A stretch of 64,000 nucleotides of DNA from Rosa chinensis (Eukaryota > Streptophyta > Magnoliopsida > Rosales > Rosaceae), in assembly GCF_002994745.2 (NCBI RefSeq), contig NC_037092.1:76827824-76891823 (forward strand), given 5' to 3'. Of the stretch, positions 1 through 11,720 are shown piece by piece. Within the stretch, counting starts at the first letter, position 1, and each line of letters starts with the position of its first letter. The notes under the pieces are model-generated. The model was not told where the DNA came from. It made no database searches and worked only from the letters and a program-made list of their open reading frames with translations. The translations under genes were made by a program, and so were the position numbers.

Positions 1-26
1 GGGAGTCTCTCTCAATTTTTTTGCAG

Positions 27-91
27 GCAGGGTTTGTAGAAATGACGATAGAGATAAAGAAGATGAAGAGGATGACATAATGGCTGCTTAG
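27..91 (+). CDS. Possible last exon of a gene entering from the left
   Basis: A pyrimidine-rich stretch ending in tttttttgcag is followed by a short open frame closed by TAG at 89-91. Read from base 29 it encodes RVCRNDDRDKEDEEDDIMAA, an acidic charged tail. This looks like a 3' splice site plus a terminal coding exon, with AT-rich 3'-UTR-like sequence after it. The rest of the gene would lie before base 1. I do not recognise the protein, and with only about 20 codons the call could be chance. Confidence 0.3.
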
Positions 92-684
92 GCTTCTTTG
101 CCATGGTTCTTATTACAGGAATGCAATTACATTACTCAGTAGGTTGTACATATACATACACACAAACATTGGTTTATAGGTAATTGTGATATTTAGGCGA
201 AAGCTCAGATGTGTTTCTTCCTGCTATTGAGATTTCGGCAGCTAGGCTTGCTCAAGTCTTCTGTTGTCTGCCTTTATTTCCTGGAGCTCTACTCAAAATT
301 ATGGTTCTTCTATTCTTCCTCATGAATCACATTACACGTCCATAAGAAGACCTCCACTAAAGAATGTGCATTCTGTTTCTTTGTGTATTTCGTTTGTATT
401 CCCTGTATACGCTAGAAGAATGTAAGTGCTCCACTCGAGAACTTTAAGCCATTTGCATCTTGAAAGGTCATGTCCTCTACTAATTAAGAGTTTGCATTAA
501 TAGCATTTCCACTACTTCTTGATGAAAACTGGAAGTCCATCACTATGGTACTAAGTGTTTAGCCATCAATCTCCAATCTTAGGTCTAAAGTCGCACTTTT
601 GGACTATGTTTCCAAAACCCATCTGGACATTTAGATCATGTTGTTGACCACGTGTGGATGAAGAAGGGTTGGAGATTGGTCAAG
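92..684. other. Non-coding stretch, possible 3' UTR then intergenic
   Basis: No convincing open frame or repeat boundary. It may begin as the 3' UTR of the gene suggested at the left edge. It ends where the solo LTR begins. Confidence 0.3.
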
Positions 685-2253
685 TGATAAGCTCATAAAT
701 GTACATGATTTTATATTGATTTCTACATGTTTTTTTTAGTTAGTTTTCCATCTATTTGAGTCATTTACTTCATTTTTATGTTTTGTAGGTGTTATGGAGC
801 AAAGTAGAAGAAAGGAAGCTAAAACAGTAAATCTGTCTGTGTAGATTAGTCAACTTCGACATGAAACTGAGAGCAGCTCAGAATGAACCAGATAGTAAGC
901 TTTATATGTTTGGAAAGCCTTGGATGTCTAGTTTCCAGAAATTTAAATTTTATTCATATAATTTTTCTACAAGAAGTTATGCCCAATTGAGTACAGCAAG
1001 GTCAGCCAGTCCGAGAATCTAACACTTTGACGGAAATCCATGATTTGAGGCCCGAATTCCTTTTAAAGCCCAAGGATGAGTATTAACTGAATATCTCTAT
1101 TTATTAAAGATCAATGGCATATTTTAATGGGTGGAAATTATTAGAAGTCTTAGAGGAGGAGCTATTTGAATCCTAAAAGGAAACATCTCCTAACGTAAGC
1201 AATAAAGGAGAGACATTCAGTCTAGATGTATGCTCGGCCGCACAAGAGAAAGAAAAGAACGACGTCTTCTATCATCATCTAGCCATCATTTCTTCCTCTT
1301 CCTTTCTTCTAGTTTTTGTTTTCTTCATAACTATGTCTAGCTAAATACTTTTGTAGCGACGATTCCAAAGCCCCAAACATGTTCAATTCATATTGATGAC
1401 AATTCATTTTTAGTTTTCTATATTATCAATTAACTGTTTGTTTCACCGTGTCTACAAGACGAATCTTTGCTTCTTTGTTTAGGTACGCAACTAAATGAAT
1501 AGGTTAGGGTTCTAATGCTAGGAGTAACACTAGATTCGTATATGATGTGTGTTCATTCCAATTGAGTAGCAAAATGTTTTCTTGAATTACATGTGACTCA
1601 AACCCTAGGTTTAGCAAGACTACCAACGTACTCATAACCCCAGATTTATCAAAACCATTTTCTTGCTTAATGATTTTGATATGTTAAACTTAATGAGCTT
1701 GTGTCTAGGTTGCATAATCGGAAATAGATTAAGTCGTGAACTTGTATTCACTTAACGAGGAACTAAGAAAGGGTAATGGGTTAACTCGAGCTTGTGAGTT
1801 AACTTCAGGTAAATTCAATTGAGAATTAGGATTTCATAACTGAGCTTTGATATGATTGAGTGTGTTTGATGGTGGAGAACGAGTCCTTAGCTTTGTTTTT
1901 TTCAATAGTTTTAAAGTTATAGAATTTGTTTCTACTTTGTTAACTTTGTGTGTTCAGTGTTGCGTGAATTATTTCTATATCAAATCAACACCGATTGTTT
2001 TGAAATTTTGTATACGTATTAATCAATGTATCTTTAGTGTCCTGTAAAATTTTCAGAAAATTCCATCGAGTCTAGGTTAGTTAATTTATTTATTTTTGTT
2101 AACTGTTCAGTAGCATAGTTTAGAGTAGTTTGTGACATTTGATTAGCAGTTTAGGAACAATCTTCAGCGGGTAATGACTCTTGCTTGATCACTATATTAC
2201 CAACGATGATATTTGATTTCAATGTTTAAGTTATGCATCTTTTAGCCGTATCA
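685..2253 (+). mobile_element. Diverged solo LTR, same family as the LTRs at 51.7 and 56.7 kb
   Basis: It begins TGATAAGCTCATAA and ends GCCGTATCA, and is 1569 bp, close to the 1609 and 1586 bp LTRs of the element at 51708-58305. The first 350 bases clearly match the reverse complement of 52.9-53.3 kb, sharing atgtctagtttccag and agaagttatg; the distal part keeps only the layout. Flanking 5-mers are tcaag (680-684) and tccag (2254-2258), one mismatch, consistent with an old target-site duplication. No internal region follows, so it is best read as a solo LTR left by unequal recombination. Confidence 0.65.
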
Positions 2254-2517
2254 TCCAGCATGTGCAATTTTTGTTGGGAAAATTATAATTTAGCCTTGAA
2301 CGGTTGGAGTCGAACAATTTATAGATTTTACTATTTGTAGGGAAATTACTTTTAGAAAGTCTAAAAATTTAGATCATGATCTATTTTAGACCACCACGAT
2401 TGGAGATGATGACCTAAGTGATGTGTGCTTATATTTGAGCGGATCTGCAAAAGCTTTTTTTTTTTTTTGCTAAAGCTTCTTTTTTGTGCCATAGTTTGAT
2501 AAGTAAGATTAATCAAA

Positions 2518-3353
2518 GGGAAAATTTCGCAAACAGTACACCAAGTAAATGCCACTAATAATTCTTATACATAAAGTTCCAAACCAAACATTTCGGTACA
2601 CGAAATCTGAAACTCGACCCACTATCAGTACACGACGTCAATTTTTGACACTAAAATGTCCATTATGCCCTCAGTTCTTTTTTTTTTTTTAATAATTTTT
2701 TTCTCTGTTATTTTTTTTCCTTCGTTTTTATCTCTTTCTTCTTCCTTCTTCCAGGCTCACTCCCTCACTTCCAACGCCGCCCTCCTCACCTCCACGCTCA
2801 CTCCTTCGCTTCCAACGCCGCCCTTGCCCTCCAATTGAACACCCATTCCTCCACCGAGAGCAGGTTCTGCTCTAAATTTAGTAGCTGGGTTTTTGAATTT
2901 GATTGTGATTCTTGTGGTACAACTTTGAATTGTTGCATATCTTGTTCAAAGTTTGGATCTTTCTTATCTGCTCTTTCTTTTGATCTTAAAATTTTATCAC
3001 ATCTTGTTCTTTTTTCAGAGTGCGTGTGCACCTGTGTTATCTTATTATGGTGGCTGAGAAGTTAACAGAGGTGGGTGCACTCGGGCTTCTTCTCACATGA
3101 AAACAGTGGTGGGTTTCGTGGAGCCGGAAGAAGGAAGAAGAAAGAGATAAAAACAAAGGAAAAAAAATAACAGAAAAAAATTATTAAAAAAAAAAACTGA
3201 GGGCATAATGGACATTTTGGTGTCAAAAATTGAAGTCGTGTATTGATAGTGGGTCGGGTTTCAAATTTCGTGTACCAAAATGTTTGGTTTGGAACTTTAT
3301 GTATAAGAATTATTAGTGGCATTTACTTGGTGTACTGTTTGTGAAATTTTCCC
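2518..3353. mobile_element. Foldback Mutator-like element with ~235-bp terminal inverted repeats
   Basis: The left arm (about 2518-2755) is repeated inverted at about 3124-3353, starting GGGAAAATTT and ending AAATTTTCCC. A perfect 9-bp target-site duplication TTAATCAAA flanks it at 2509-2517 and 3354-3362, the hallmark of Mutator-like elements. The ~370-bp core is GC-richer, contains a short direct repeat of tccaacgccgccct, and encodes no transposase, so the element is non-autonomous; the core could be a captured host fragment. The arms share the phrase attatgccctcagtt with the smaller foldback element at 37526-38039. Confidence 0.85.
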
Positions 3354-4324
3354 TTAATCAAACTATTAATTAGTTTGTCCTACAATTCAAATTTTGGTCT
3401 ATTACTTTCAGATAGAGTCTGAGACTCTGAGTTGGATGTATATACACATACATGTATAATTCCACAACTTCAAATTTTTGATGAACTTCGTCATATTTAT
3501 CTTAATGAAAATGTAATGTATATGATGTTCTATATCTTTACGGGCAGGGGCGGAGCCACATGGAGACCCAATGGATCATGTGCCCCACTCACTTTTCATT
3601 AGTACAAAAATTGAATAAGACGACAGTTTTTAGCTGTCGTCTGATACGGAGCTGACTGTCGTATATCTCGCTGCCTTCTGATGAAACATGATTTAGAGAA
3701 CTGTCGTCTGATGAACTCGACATCCATGTCGACAGGCTGTCAATATCATGTCGACATCATTAACTGTTGTGTGAACGTTACTCAGACAACGGGCAACTTA
3801 AGAACCTGTTGTGTGATTGTGATTCAAAAGTCGTTTTTCTTTTTATAACCGTTGTGTGACTGTTATTCACACAACTAAACATTATAGCATCTGTGATCTG
3901 TATTATTCTCAGACGACAGTTTTTATTGTATGGTTGTTGTGAACATTGTGTACGTACAACAGAAAATTAAAGATATGTTTGCTTTCACACGACATGACGA
4001 ACTGCATGCATTGTGGTGTAACACTTTGGACAATAATGAAATCAAAAATCACCAATATATATCTAATATTGTTATAATCCACATAATTGTATCGAAATTG
4101 ATTAGACAATATTGCAAAAAATGAGCACATGTTAGTGCAATGTTTATTTTGATTGGCATTTCCTAAGCGCAACAACCAAGAGTCATGTTTCTTGTAATAG
4201 CTTTCTACTCTTGGATCCTTGAAAGAATGGAATGCTTCAAGCTTCATGTACCACTCTCATCAATCAGGTATGTCTTGCATACATGTGCATGCTTATAAAG
4301 TGGTTAGGACTGAACTTGCCTTTG

Positions 4325-4532
4325 AATCCTATTATAGGATGCGAAAATCTTTTCAATCCTAATGTACTGATATGAGAATTTTCGGAACGTTTTATCCAAA
4401 GCATTCAAACTTTCTTCATTTGGTTTATGGGCTTTTCCTTTCAAACGTCTGATTTTAATCCATGGATAAAAACCTCTTTTGAAAAGCCTTTCCATAGTTG
4501 AAACCCTAGGAGACCCTAGTTCATTCATATCT

Positions 4533-4569
<37 letters not shown>

Positions 4570-5167
4570 TTTTCACGTTGTTAGGGCTTGTGCACTAGAA
4601 CAGAAAAGATATTACTGCTACGTTTATAAAGAGCTTTCTGATCTTTCATCCTCAGAAAGTATTGAGCCAAAATTGTTGTTGAGAATTCTTCATGAGCTGT
4701 TCCTTGTTTAGCTCTTGAAGGATTATCAAATCTCAAACTTTTTCTATCAAAAAAGTTTTCTGGTTTTATGCTTCATGTGTGTTGGTAGTTCATGCATGAT
4801 TTGTGCCTTGAGGTGATTGACAACCGAGGTGAGAGTTGTGCCATCTTAAGATTGACAAAGGAGAACAAGGTCGCTGATTTGGAAGTAGCAAAGACGAGGA
4901 GACACCGCTGCCCACTAGATTGATTCTAGTAGATGAGTTGTGTAAGATCTTTATGTACTTTCATATTCATATAGTGGATTGTTCACCGGCATAGTGCTCG
5001 CAGTTGTTTACCTCTTTGGAGGGTTTTACTGCGTCAACATATCTTGTGTTATGTGTGACGATTTTACTTTGGATGGTTTGGCAAATTGAATAAATCATAA
5101 CGTGATCAAAGATCTTCAATTTCAATTAGGATTCAAGTTCTATTGCAATCCTTTATTAGGATGCGAA
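4325..5167. mobile_element. Possible copia-like LTR inside CACTA-1
   Basis: The stretch has an LTR-like look: a TATA-like gtttataaag near 4622, and a late segment with ttgtttacctctttgg and tactgcgtcaacat that resembles the ends of plant copia LTRs. It is bracketed by an imperfect 21-bp direct repeat (4325-4345 and 5147-5167, three mismatches). Clear TG...CA ends and a 5-bp duplication were not found, so the boundaries are uncertain. Confidence 0.3.
4533..4569. repeat. (TA)n(TG)n microsatellite
   Basis: A run of TA dinucleotides followed directly by about 11 TG dinucleotides. Confidence 0.95.
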
Positions 5168-5422
5168 GAGGTCTGCACTCCTAAGACTGATTTCTAAAGT
5201 TGTTGACATATTGATCAGTTTCGTTAGTTGAGAATTACATACATCCATTCTGTAATTTCAGCACCTCTATACTACTCCAACACCAAAATATGGAGCACAT
5301 CTATACTACTCCACTAGCAAAATAAGTGAAGAAATGTACTTTAAATTGTCACTTCGGAGCAGAAAAACACATTTCTAGCCTATTTCACGTCACAGCTTCT
5401 AGGGCATGAGCAACTACATACT

Positions 5423-5702
5423 TTACAGCTTGAGGATGTTCTTCACCACATAACTTGCGAGCTCATTACGGACTTCATCGATTTTCACTTGACAATAAAC
5501 ATGGTTGGCTCTCCTAGCCCACTGCAATAGTTTGAAAATAACAATGAAAGAAATGCCATTTGATAAACTAAAACAAAACTATTTTGAAAAATAACAGCAA
5601 ACATCCAAATTAAGAAGTTTTAGTTACCTTATCTGCAAATGACAAGTTTGTGTCATGGATGATATATCTCATCACAAAATAGCCGCACTGTTTGTCGTTT
5701 GA
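5423..5702 (-). pseudogene. C-terminal exons of an Ulp1-like (C48) cysteine protease, transposon-associated
   Basis: Two minus-strand exons join in frame. Exon 5702-5628 follows an acceptor-like ccatcacag and reads SNDKQCGYFVMRYI..., ending ADK before a gtaact donor. Exon 5521-5423 follows ttgcag and reads WARRANHVYCQVKIDEVRN... to TAA. The pattern Q-C-G-Y-F-V-M-R is that around the catalytic cysteine of Ulp1/SENP-type proteases, which remove SUMO-like modifiers. Such domains are widely carried by plant CACTA and Mutator-like elements. The N-terminal part with the catalytic His and Asp was not found, so this is a remnant. Its place inside CACTA-1 suggests it derives from a transposon gene or an old capture. 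Confidence 0.6.
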
Positions 5703-6591
5703 CTGTGATGGAATGCCCCCATAAGTGCACACAGAACATCAGAAAGATTACTGTAAATATTAAATGTGTTTCAAGACCTGTCATACATTTCCTTGAACTA
5801 GAGAATCTAACCCATGTTACAAATGCACTAACAATCGAAAGGACCAATAAAAATGGTCATTAAGCTCTTTTGACTAGATTAAATAAAGTCCAGTATGCCA
5901 CTTGCTCAATAATTCATTCTAAACAAAAATCCTTACTATCAGTCTTCTCTACTACACATTCATCATCTCAGTTATCACTTGTCAGCATGGTCTACATTCT
6001 ACAATATTCATTTCCCAAACAGATGATGATAGGAACAATACGGTTCATTTGAAAGACCAAGACAATAATGCATACAAATGACTACAGGATGGAAACACTG
6101 AGAGTATGAAAATAAACAATAATGCATACAAATGACTACTACTACTCGGGCCATCGAAATTTGCAAAAATCCAAATAGGCTGGTGTCATTTAATTGAAGA
6201 CAACTACCATTATTAGGACATTTAACTGCACCACATATGAAGTGAAATTTAGAAGCTATAAGTAACAGGATTACTCAACAAAGTACTTGACTTCTCCATC
6301 CTAAATCAAAAGTCAAAAGCTTTTTAAGAATGAAATGCAAGTTGAGGATCTTGACTCCTCCTTCCTCGGAAACTAGCGGAGTACTTGCAACATATTCTCT
6401 AATACTCGACGACAGTTTCTGGCATTACCATTAATCATATTAAAATAAACAATGCACATCAATAAACACAATATTAATCATCTAAATACTTTCAATGCAC
6501 ATAAAACTACCTTGACCACTATTCTCCACCACATTGGCTTCAGAAACGTTCTAATAATACAGTATGAAAAGATTGAGTTGGCGTGGCATAC

Positions 6592-6811
6592 CTTCTTCTT
6601 GTTGGTGTTGTTGTGACGATAGAGGGTCCAGTCTTTTCCAATATCAATGAAAGAGTGATCATCATCACTCCTGCAGTTGTTGAAATAAGAGAAGCTCTAA
6701 TAGGAAGAGTGAATTCGGGAGCCAGAGGACAAGGCCCACTCAATCTCCATCATCTTGGGGTTGACAAAAAATATCTTGCCATCCAATGTGACCAAAAGCG
6801 CTCTATCATTC
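6592..6811 (-). pseudogene. Captured exon resembling the luminal domain of IRE1
   Basis: A minus-strand exon-like block lies between acceptor gtgcaatag and donor gtatgcc. It reads RALLVTLDGKIFFVNP, then WALSSGSRIHSSY, an in-frame TAG, and later FIDIGKDWTLYRHN. This order (LDG, then SSG-x-IHSSY, then a D-W-x-LY-x-H block) matches the start of the luminal sensor domain of plant IRE1, the ER unfolded-protein-response kinase/ribonuclease. No kinase or nuclease part is present. The internal TAG makes it a dead fragment. The assignment is from memory of the family pattern and could be wrong for so short a piece. Confidence 0.45.
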
Positions 6812-6891
6812 CTATTGCACCAACCAAGTTTCAAAAAATTCAGAACAAGAAGAAGAAAGAAAAGTGAAGATAATGAAGGAGGGGTGGTTAC

Positions 6892-7039
6892 AATGCAGGA
6901 GGCAGAAGAGAGCTGAACAGCTGATAAGCGCCGCCGGCGGATTTGGGTTGGCGAGGGAGGTCTCCTCGACTGAACAAGCCTTGACGAAATAGCCGATCAA
7001 GGGAGCAAATAGGAGAAGGAAGATCAGCGATCGTCTCAT
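6892..7039 (-). pseudogene. Signal-peptide-encoding first exon, possibly part of the IRE1-like fragment
   Basis: The frame starts at ATG (7039-7037) with MRRSLIFLLLFAPLIGYFVKAC, a typical signal peptide (basic start, hydrophobic core, small residues), followed by a serine/proline-rich stretch. A possible GT donor lies at 6891. It sits just upstream, on the same strand, of the IRE1-like exon, where IRE1 would have its signal peptide. The reading phase between the two exons does not join cleanly with the splice sites I can see, so the link is tentative. Confidence 0.3.
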
Positions 7040-8542
7040 TTGGATTGGATTGGTTGATTCAGGAATCTAGGAATTGTATGGGAATTGGGAATTTCTGAGT
7101 GATTTGGGGAATTACTGTGGTCTCCTCCGCTTCTTTTGAAATTTGGGTCAACCTAAAACAAACAGAGTGAATATCAATTGAAGGACCCAGACCGAATTGA
7201 TGGAGAGGATCAGCAGTATATATAAATCATAACCTTGGACTAGAGACTGGGCTCCCAGACCTGATGACAACTGCTTGGATTATGGTCGGTGATGGCCTTG
7301 AGGGGCTCGTACCGGAGATGATGGGGGAGAACATCTTCTTATGTGACGTCTTCCGCTTCAACATTTTCCTCTTGAGATTGAAAATTGAAACCCTAGAAAA
7401 CTGGGGATTTCGAATTCAGCAGAGTGTGATGGGGATCTGAAAGGGACATTGGAGGACGACTTGTTTTGGATTTAGGGCTTCAAGCCGTCAAGCCGTCAAA
7501 CTCCGGGGATATTGCTGCAATCCACATAGACCAAGTAGAGATGAGGGTCTTGTTCTTTCTTGACCCGCGAGAGGGTAGAAGTGAACGAGTGCGAGGGAAA
7601 GAGAGTGCTTCAGTTCCGCTAAAAGGGTATCGAGAAAATTGGGGTTGTTGGCTTCTGGAGGTTTGAGGAAGAGAGACTGGTTTTGGTTTTAAGGTGAGGC
7701 GCGAGTGAAGATTGATTTTGGCTGCAAGTTTTTGTTCGAGAGTGAGGAGTGAGGCGTTGTGGAGAGTGAGGAGGGAGGATTTTGGTTTTGGGTCGATCTG
7801 TTTTGTTATTTTTTTCCTCTCTAAGTGTAGGGTTTCAAGTTTGGTCATATCAATTTGGACAAGCCCTACAAGGACTCACACAACAGAAATTAAAAACAAT
7901 GTGGTCTGAATGCATAAGTTTTAAATTTGGGATTTGTCTCATGTTAACTTGACTTCTCTATTTGGGGAGTTGGAGAAAAATGGTGGTGGGAAATCTCCCT
8001 CCTTTTTGTCAAACTATTTTATCAGACCACAGTTTTATTATTTCTCATCGTCTCATCAATACATGTTGGAGAAAATTTTGGGTTTTATATGAGGTATGGC
8101 ACCACTAACATGGTGGGAAACTAGCCGCTCAATTTTTTTGAGCGTTACACAACAGTTTTTATCTTAAACGTTTTCTAAACTAATTTCTAAGTCTCTATCA
8201 CACAACGGCTCTTACAAAAACGACGTCTGAAAAAAAAAAATTTCAATCACACGACAGAAAATTGCATAGTGTCATTAACACAATATTTCACAGGAGACCC
8301 AGAACGAAAGGAAAGGAATAAAAAACATGGGGTCGCTTCTGGTAATTTCAACTTACTTGGTGAATCCTCATCAATCATCATATATTACCAAGCCTTATAT
8401 CACGTAGTAAACTTGATCTAGCACATAATCATTTAAAAAAAAAAAGAGAGAGAATATATACATATGAAATCAAATTAAGCAAGCCTTATATCACAAGAAA
8501 AGAAAAGAAAAAAAAAAAACGTCCATGAAAAAAAAGAAAGAA

Positions 8543-9990
8543 TTTCTCTAGAGCTCGGCCATACTCACAGTTATCATAACATAGAGCCTATCTTGAGCTG
8601 AGCAGTGTCTACAAATCTGAAATATGCATACCTCCACTTCTCCTTGAGCACCGGAGGGCCACAATTCCCACAAACTCCCCAAAATCCAACTATGTGTTAG
8701 AAATAATGGTGTGATAATGGAGATACCAGAAATCATGAAGGAGTGGCTATGGAGTTGTGTATCAAAACCCTAATAACTGTGACAGGGAAGATGAAGAAAG
8801 AGAGCTAAACATAATTGGATATTTCTCTGAGTGTTTGTTACAATGCTTGGCTGAAAAGCAACAGTAGCTAATTAGGATATTTATACTAACTCATGCACTA
8901 ACAGCATGCTAATTTCTGTTAACTAATTTCTAACAGAATGGTTGGATGAATGACACGTGTAATCTAGTGTGAATGTCCAGCTGATAAAGCTAACTGCTCT
9001 TCTCATTTTGAGCTATGTCTTGATGTGTAACACGTGTATGATCTTCACTAATTGTACGATCTTGTGCTAATTCAATTAAGGATTGATAACCCCTGATCAA
9101 TCCTAGTTGCTGAAAATTTATGATCAACAGAATACTATAATAGAAAATAGAAAATATATATATATATATATGTATGTAAAGCAATATGTAAATAAATACA
9201 AATAAGTAGATTAGAATTCACTGAATTGATCTTGTGAGAGAGGCTTGCGTATGCAGTGCAATGTCCTAAGACAAAAATTCATCCCCACACCGATGCTGTA
9301 GTTGATTGTAGACGTCTACCTTGCAGGATACAACTCTCGTTCCAAGGCCTTGCACGGATGCCTTGAAACCTGCCTAACTTCACTTGTGTTTCTCTAAAGT
9401 GTTTGGGAAGAAGAGATGTCGAAAAAGATATATGTGCAATGAACCTTCATGCCATTTTTATAGAGGACAGACAAGATCGAAGACGCAACTGTTCGTTCAA
9501 TTTGAATTTGATTTGAACAGTTACAACTGTTTTGGATCGGTTTTACCCAAATTTTGGAATTTTAATTTTGGCCCAAGAGCTTCAAGGCCCAAAGCCCTAT
9601 CTTTGATATATTAATATATCCAATGGGCCTTCCTTTTAAGTTTGTCCATTCAATACGTGTTTTTTGTAAACATATATAAAGTGACCAAACTAGAGCCTTA
9701 TTTTCAAAGTGGGATCATCTTCCAATAGGTTCTAACATCATGATCATGCTTCCCTGGTGTACATTGATTTTGTTGACTTTGCTAACTTTGAGCTGATGCT
9801 TCACTCTTCACCTTAACACTATGAACCCAAGAGCACCAAATAAAGGAACCCATGAATTTGATCTTGATCCCCATTTTCCTCGTGGTGTTGAGTAATGGCG
9901 CCCTTAACTGGTATGCACTTCTTTGGAAGTGATCACCACAAAGTTTAGGGTTCTCCTCGAATGCAGAAACATTGAAGCTTGGAGCTGTGC
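8543..9990 (-). pseudogene. LRR receptor-like protein pseudogene, C-terminal part, split by a solo LTR
   Basis: Bases 8543-8694 match the C-terminal coding region of the intact gene at 46861-49188: frames around 8700-8550 give WIFWGVCG, EKWRYAYFRFVDTAQ and neighbours, against FWGVCC and KKWRYGYFKFLDSAQ in the intact copy. Homology resumes at 9819 (ctatgaacccaagagcacc) and continues to about 9990 through the region just upstream of the transmembrane segment. The two halves are separated by the LTR at 8695-9818. Frames are shifted several times, so it is not translatable. Only the last ~110 codons of the family are represented. Confidence 0.75.
8695..9818. mobile_element. Solo LTR (copia-like) inserted in the LRR pseudogene
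   Basis: It starts TGTTAGAAATAATGG and ends CACCTTAACA, with the 5-bp target-site duplication CTATG on both sides (8690-8694 and 9819-9823). The insertion point is fixed independently, because removing 1124 bp restores alignment with the intact LRR gene across the junction. A TATA-like catatataaag lies at about 9668. No internal coding region or second LTR is present, hence solo LTR. Family is uncertain; the short terminal repeat TGTTAG is common in copia-type LTRs. Confidence 0.75.
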
Positions 9991-10281
9991 TCGACTTCCA
10001 ACTTTTTGTTGGGTCTAAATTTGATTCGGTCAGATTTTTTTCTTGTTGATAGAGTGAAGATGGAATTGAACTGTTATTTGGTACTCCTTGGTTGGACTAA
10101 AAGAGCTATAAAAACAAAATGGAATCAAGATACTAGAGTAAGAATTTCGGATATGTATATAATGTCAAATGGGTTGTGAAATTTATGTTTTCTTTATGTT
10201 TGTTTGGAATAATGAATGAGTACTAGTGTACTACGTGATGGAAAATTTTACAATGTGTTAACGTATAACATACATACAATT

Positions 10282-10522
10282 GCCTTAAAAGTGGTAAAAT
10301 GAGTTCTCAAAATAGTAATATTAGTCCTCAAAGTGGTAACAAGAGTCCTTAAAGTGGTAAATTTTCTTAGTTACCACATGAATCCTCAAAATAGTAATAT
10401 TAGTCCTCAAAGTGGTAACATGAGTCCTTTAAGTGGTAAGTTTTCTTAGTTTACCGTATGAGTCCTCAAAATAGTAATATTAGTCCTTAAAGTGGTAACA
10501 CGAGTCCTTAAAGTGGTAAAAA
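10282..10522. repeat. Tandem repeat, three units of ~79 bp
   Basis: The phrases ctcaaaatagtaatattagtcct and aaagtggtaac recur, with unit starts at about 10299, 10378 and 10458. Each unit also contains sub-repeats of agtcctYaaagtggtaa. No open frame spans it. Confidence 0.9.
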
Positions 10523-11067
10523 TAGTTGATGTATGAGAAATGTTAACATACCATAACTTTACCCCTATGTGATAAAGACTATGTAATATATGCTTCCGCT
10601 GGAATTTTGAGATCTTGTTATCTAGTTGTTAGCCCACGATTTTTTTTGTCACATTTTGATTATAGAGATTTTAGTTCTATAATTAAGATGTGATTCACAC
10701 CTTAACTCGAGATTATAAGATTAGCTCGAGTCAGAGCGTGACACTAACCCAAAGGGAAAGGAGAAAGTTTAGAATGTGTTGGTACTTAGCCTACAGAATA
10801 TTGGTCTACACATCTAGATGCAAATTAAAGTTCCTTGGTGTACCGCAATTGAGCGCTTTGGCACTGGAATTTTGTCTGCTATTGTTTTATGCTAGAATTC
10901 TTTTGTTCTGCTAGGCTTCTGAATAAAGGAGCGGATATGTTTTCAAGTGATTGCACCTATCACCCCTGATGGGTATTATGTATTGTGTCATTCTAGCCAG
11001 CATTTGCTATGAATGAAATTCATTCTTCTTTGTCAACAAATAAAAGAGAAAGGAAAATTCATAAGTA
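10523..11067. other. Non-coding stretch, nothing recognised
   Basis: No protein domain, terminal repeat or RNA gene was recognised. The last part, with gaataaaggagcgg and tgaaattcattcttc, has the look of a degenerate transcript 3' end. Confidence 0.3.
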
Positions 11068-11720
11068 CTCGAGTGTTGGCATACACCTATTTTGGTGAAT
11101 ACTTTGGACAATTGGATTAGTAATATATCCAATGGTCCAAAATATTTAAAATGGGGTAACTGGTTTACCCCTTAACCAAATCATTAATAATTAATTATGG
11201 AATCTTTTTCTCTAAAAAAGAAAAAAAATTAAGTCTTATTATGTCATTAATACTTTTCTTAACCAATTATAATTGAGGTCTATTTTGAGTAATTTATCAT
11301 GAAATAAAATATTACTTATATGATGACATTATGTTACCCTGTAGATGTGGAAATTTAATCATATTCGGGTTCTTATTCCATCTACGACCATATTTACAAG
11401 TGAATAAACCACAAATGTACAATGAATATATTGTTCTAGTGGTAATACTTCATGTGTAGAACAAATAAAGCATGTGTCCTCACTGATATTATAGGGTTCT
11501 TGATTGTGTAATTGGGCTATTTTCTCGTGTATTGTCTTTCATTGATAAGAAATTACATCTATGACGATACATGTTACTATAAATGATGACAAATGATCGA
11601 TGTCAGAAGTTATGATTAATATTCTATTTGTGATAATTACTCTACCTGCGACCACATTTACAAGCTTTTAAACCAATTTACATATGTGAGGAAAGTTGGT
11701 CAACCTACACCTGGGCTCAA
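11068..11720. mobile_element. Remnant of the Mutator-like family seen at 38.5 and 46.6 kb
   Basis: The start (gagtgttggcatacacc, then ggattagtaatatatccaatgg and aaaatatttaaaat) matches the left end of the element at 38498-42363. Similarity fades after about 300 bases and the right end was not found. No coding sequence. Confidence 0.45.

Larger units (their letters stand above)
3597..8273 (+). mobile_element. CACTA-1: truncated CACTA-type DNA transposon with gene fragments
   Basis: The left end, cattagtacaaaaattga (CACTA with C to T at the third base), and the next ~400 bases match the left end of CACTA-2 at 27466, including clustered subterminal motifs such as gacgacagt and gtcgtctgat. The right portion (about 7840-8273) matches 33910-34300 of CACTA-2, but the last ~65 bases and the terminal repeat are missing, so the right end is truncated and no target-site duplication can be scored. 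Inside are minus-strand exons of an Ulp1-like protease, an IRE1-like fragment, and another exon-like stretch opening with ATG at 7364 (MLKRKTSHKKMFSP) that I do not recognise. No transposase is visible. Confidence 0.7.

Noticed and set aside
7466..7848. Overlapping open frames on both strands near the right part of CACTA-1
   Set aside because: No domain or splice context; the region aligns only loosely with CACTA-2 and composition is low complexity.
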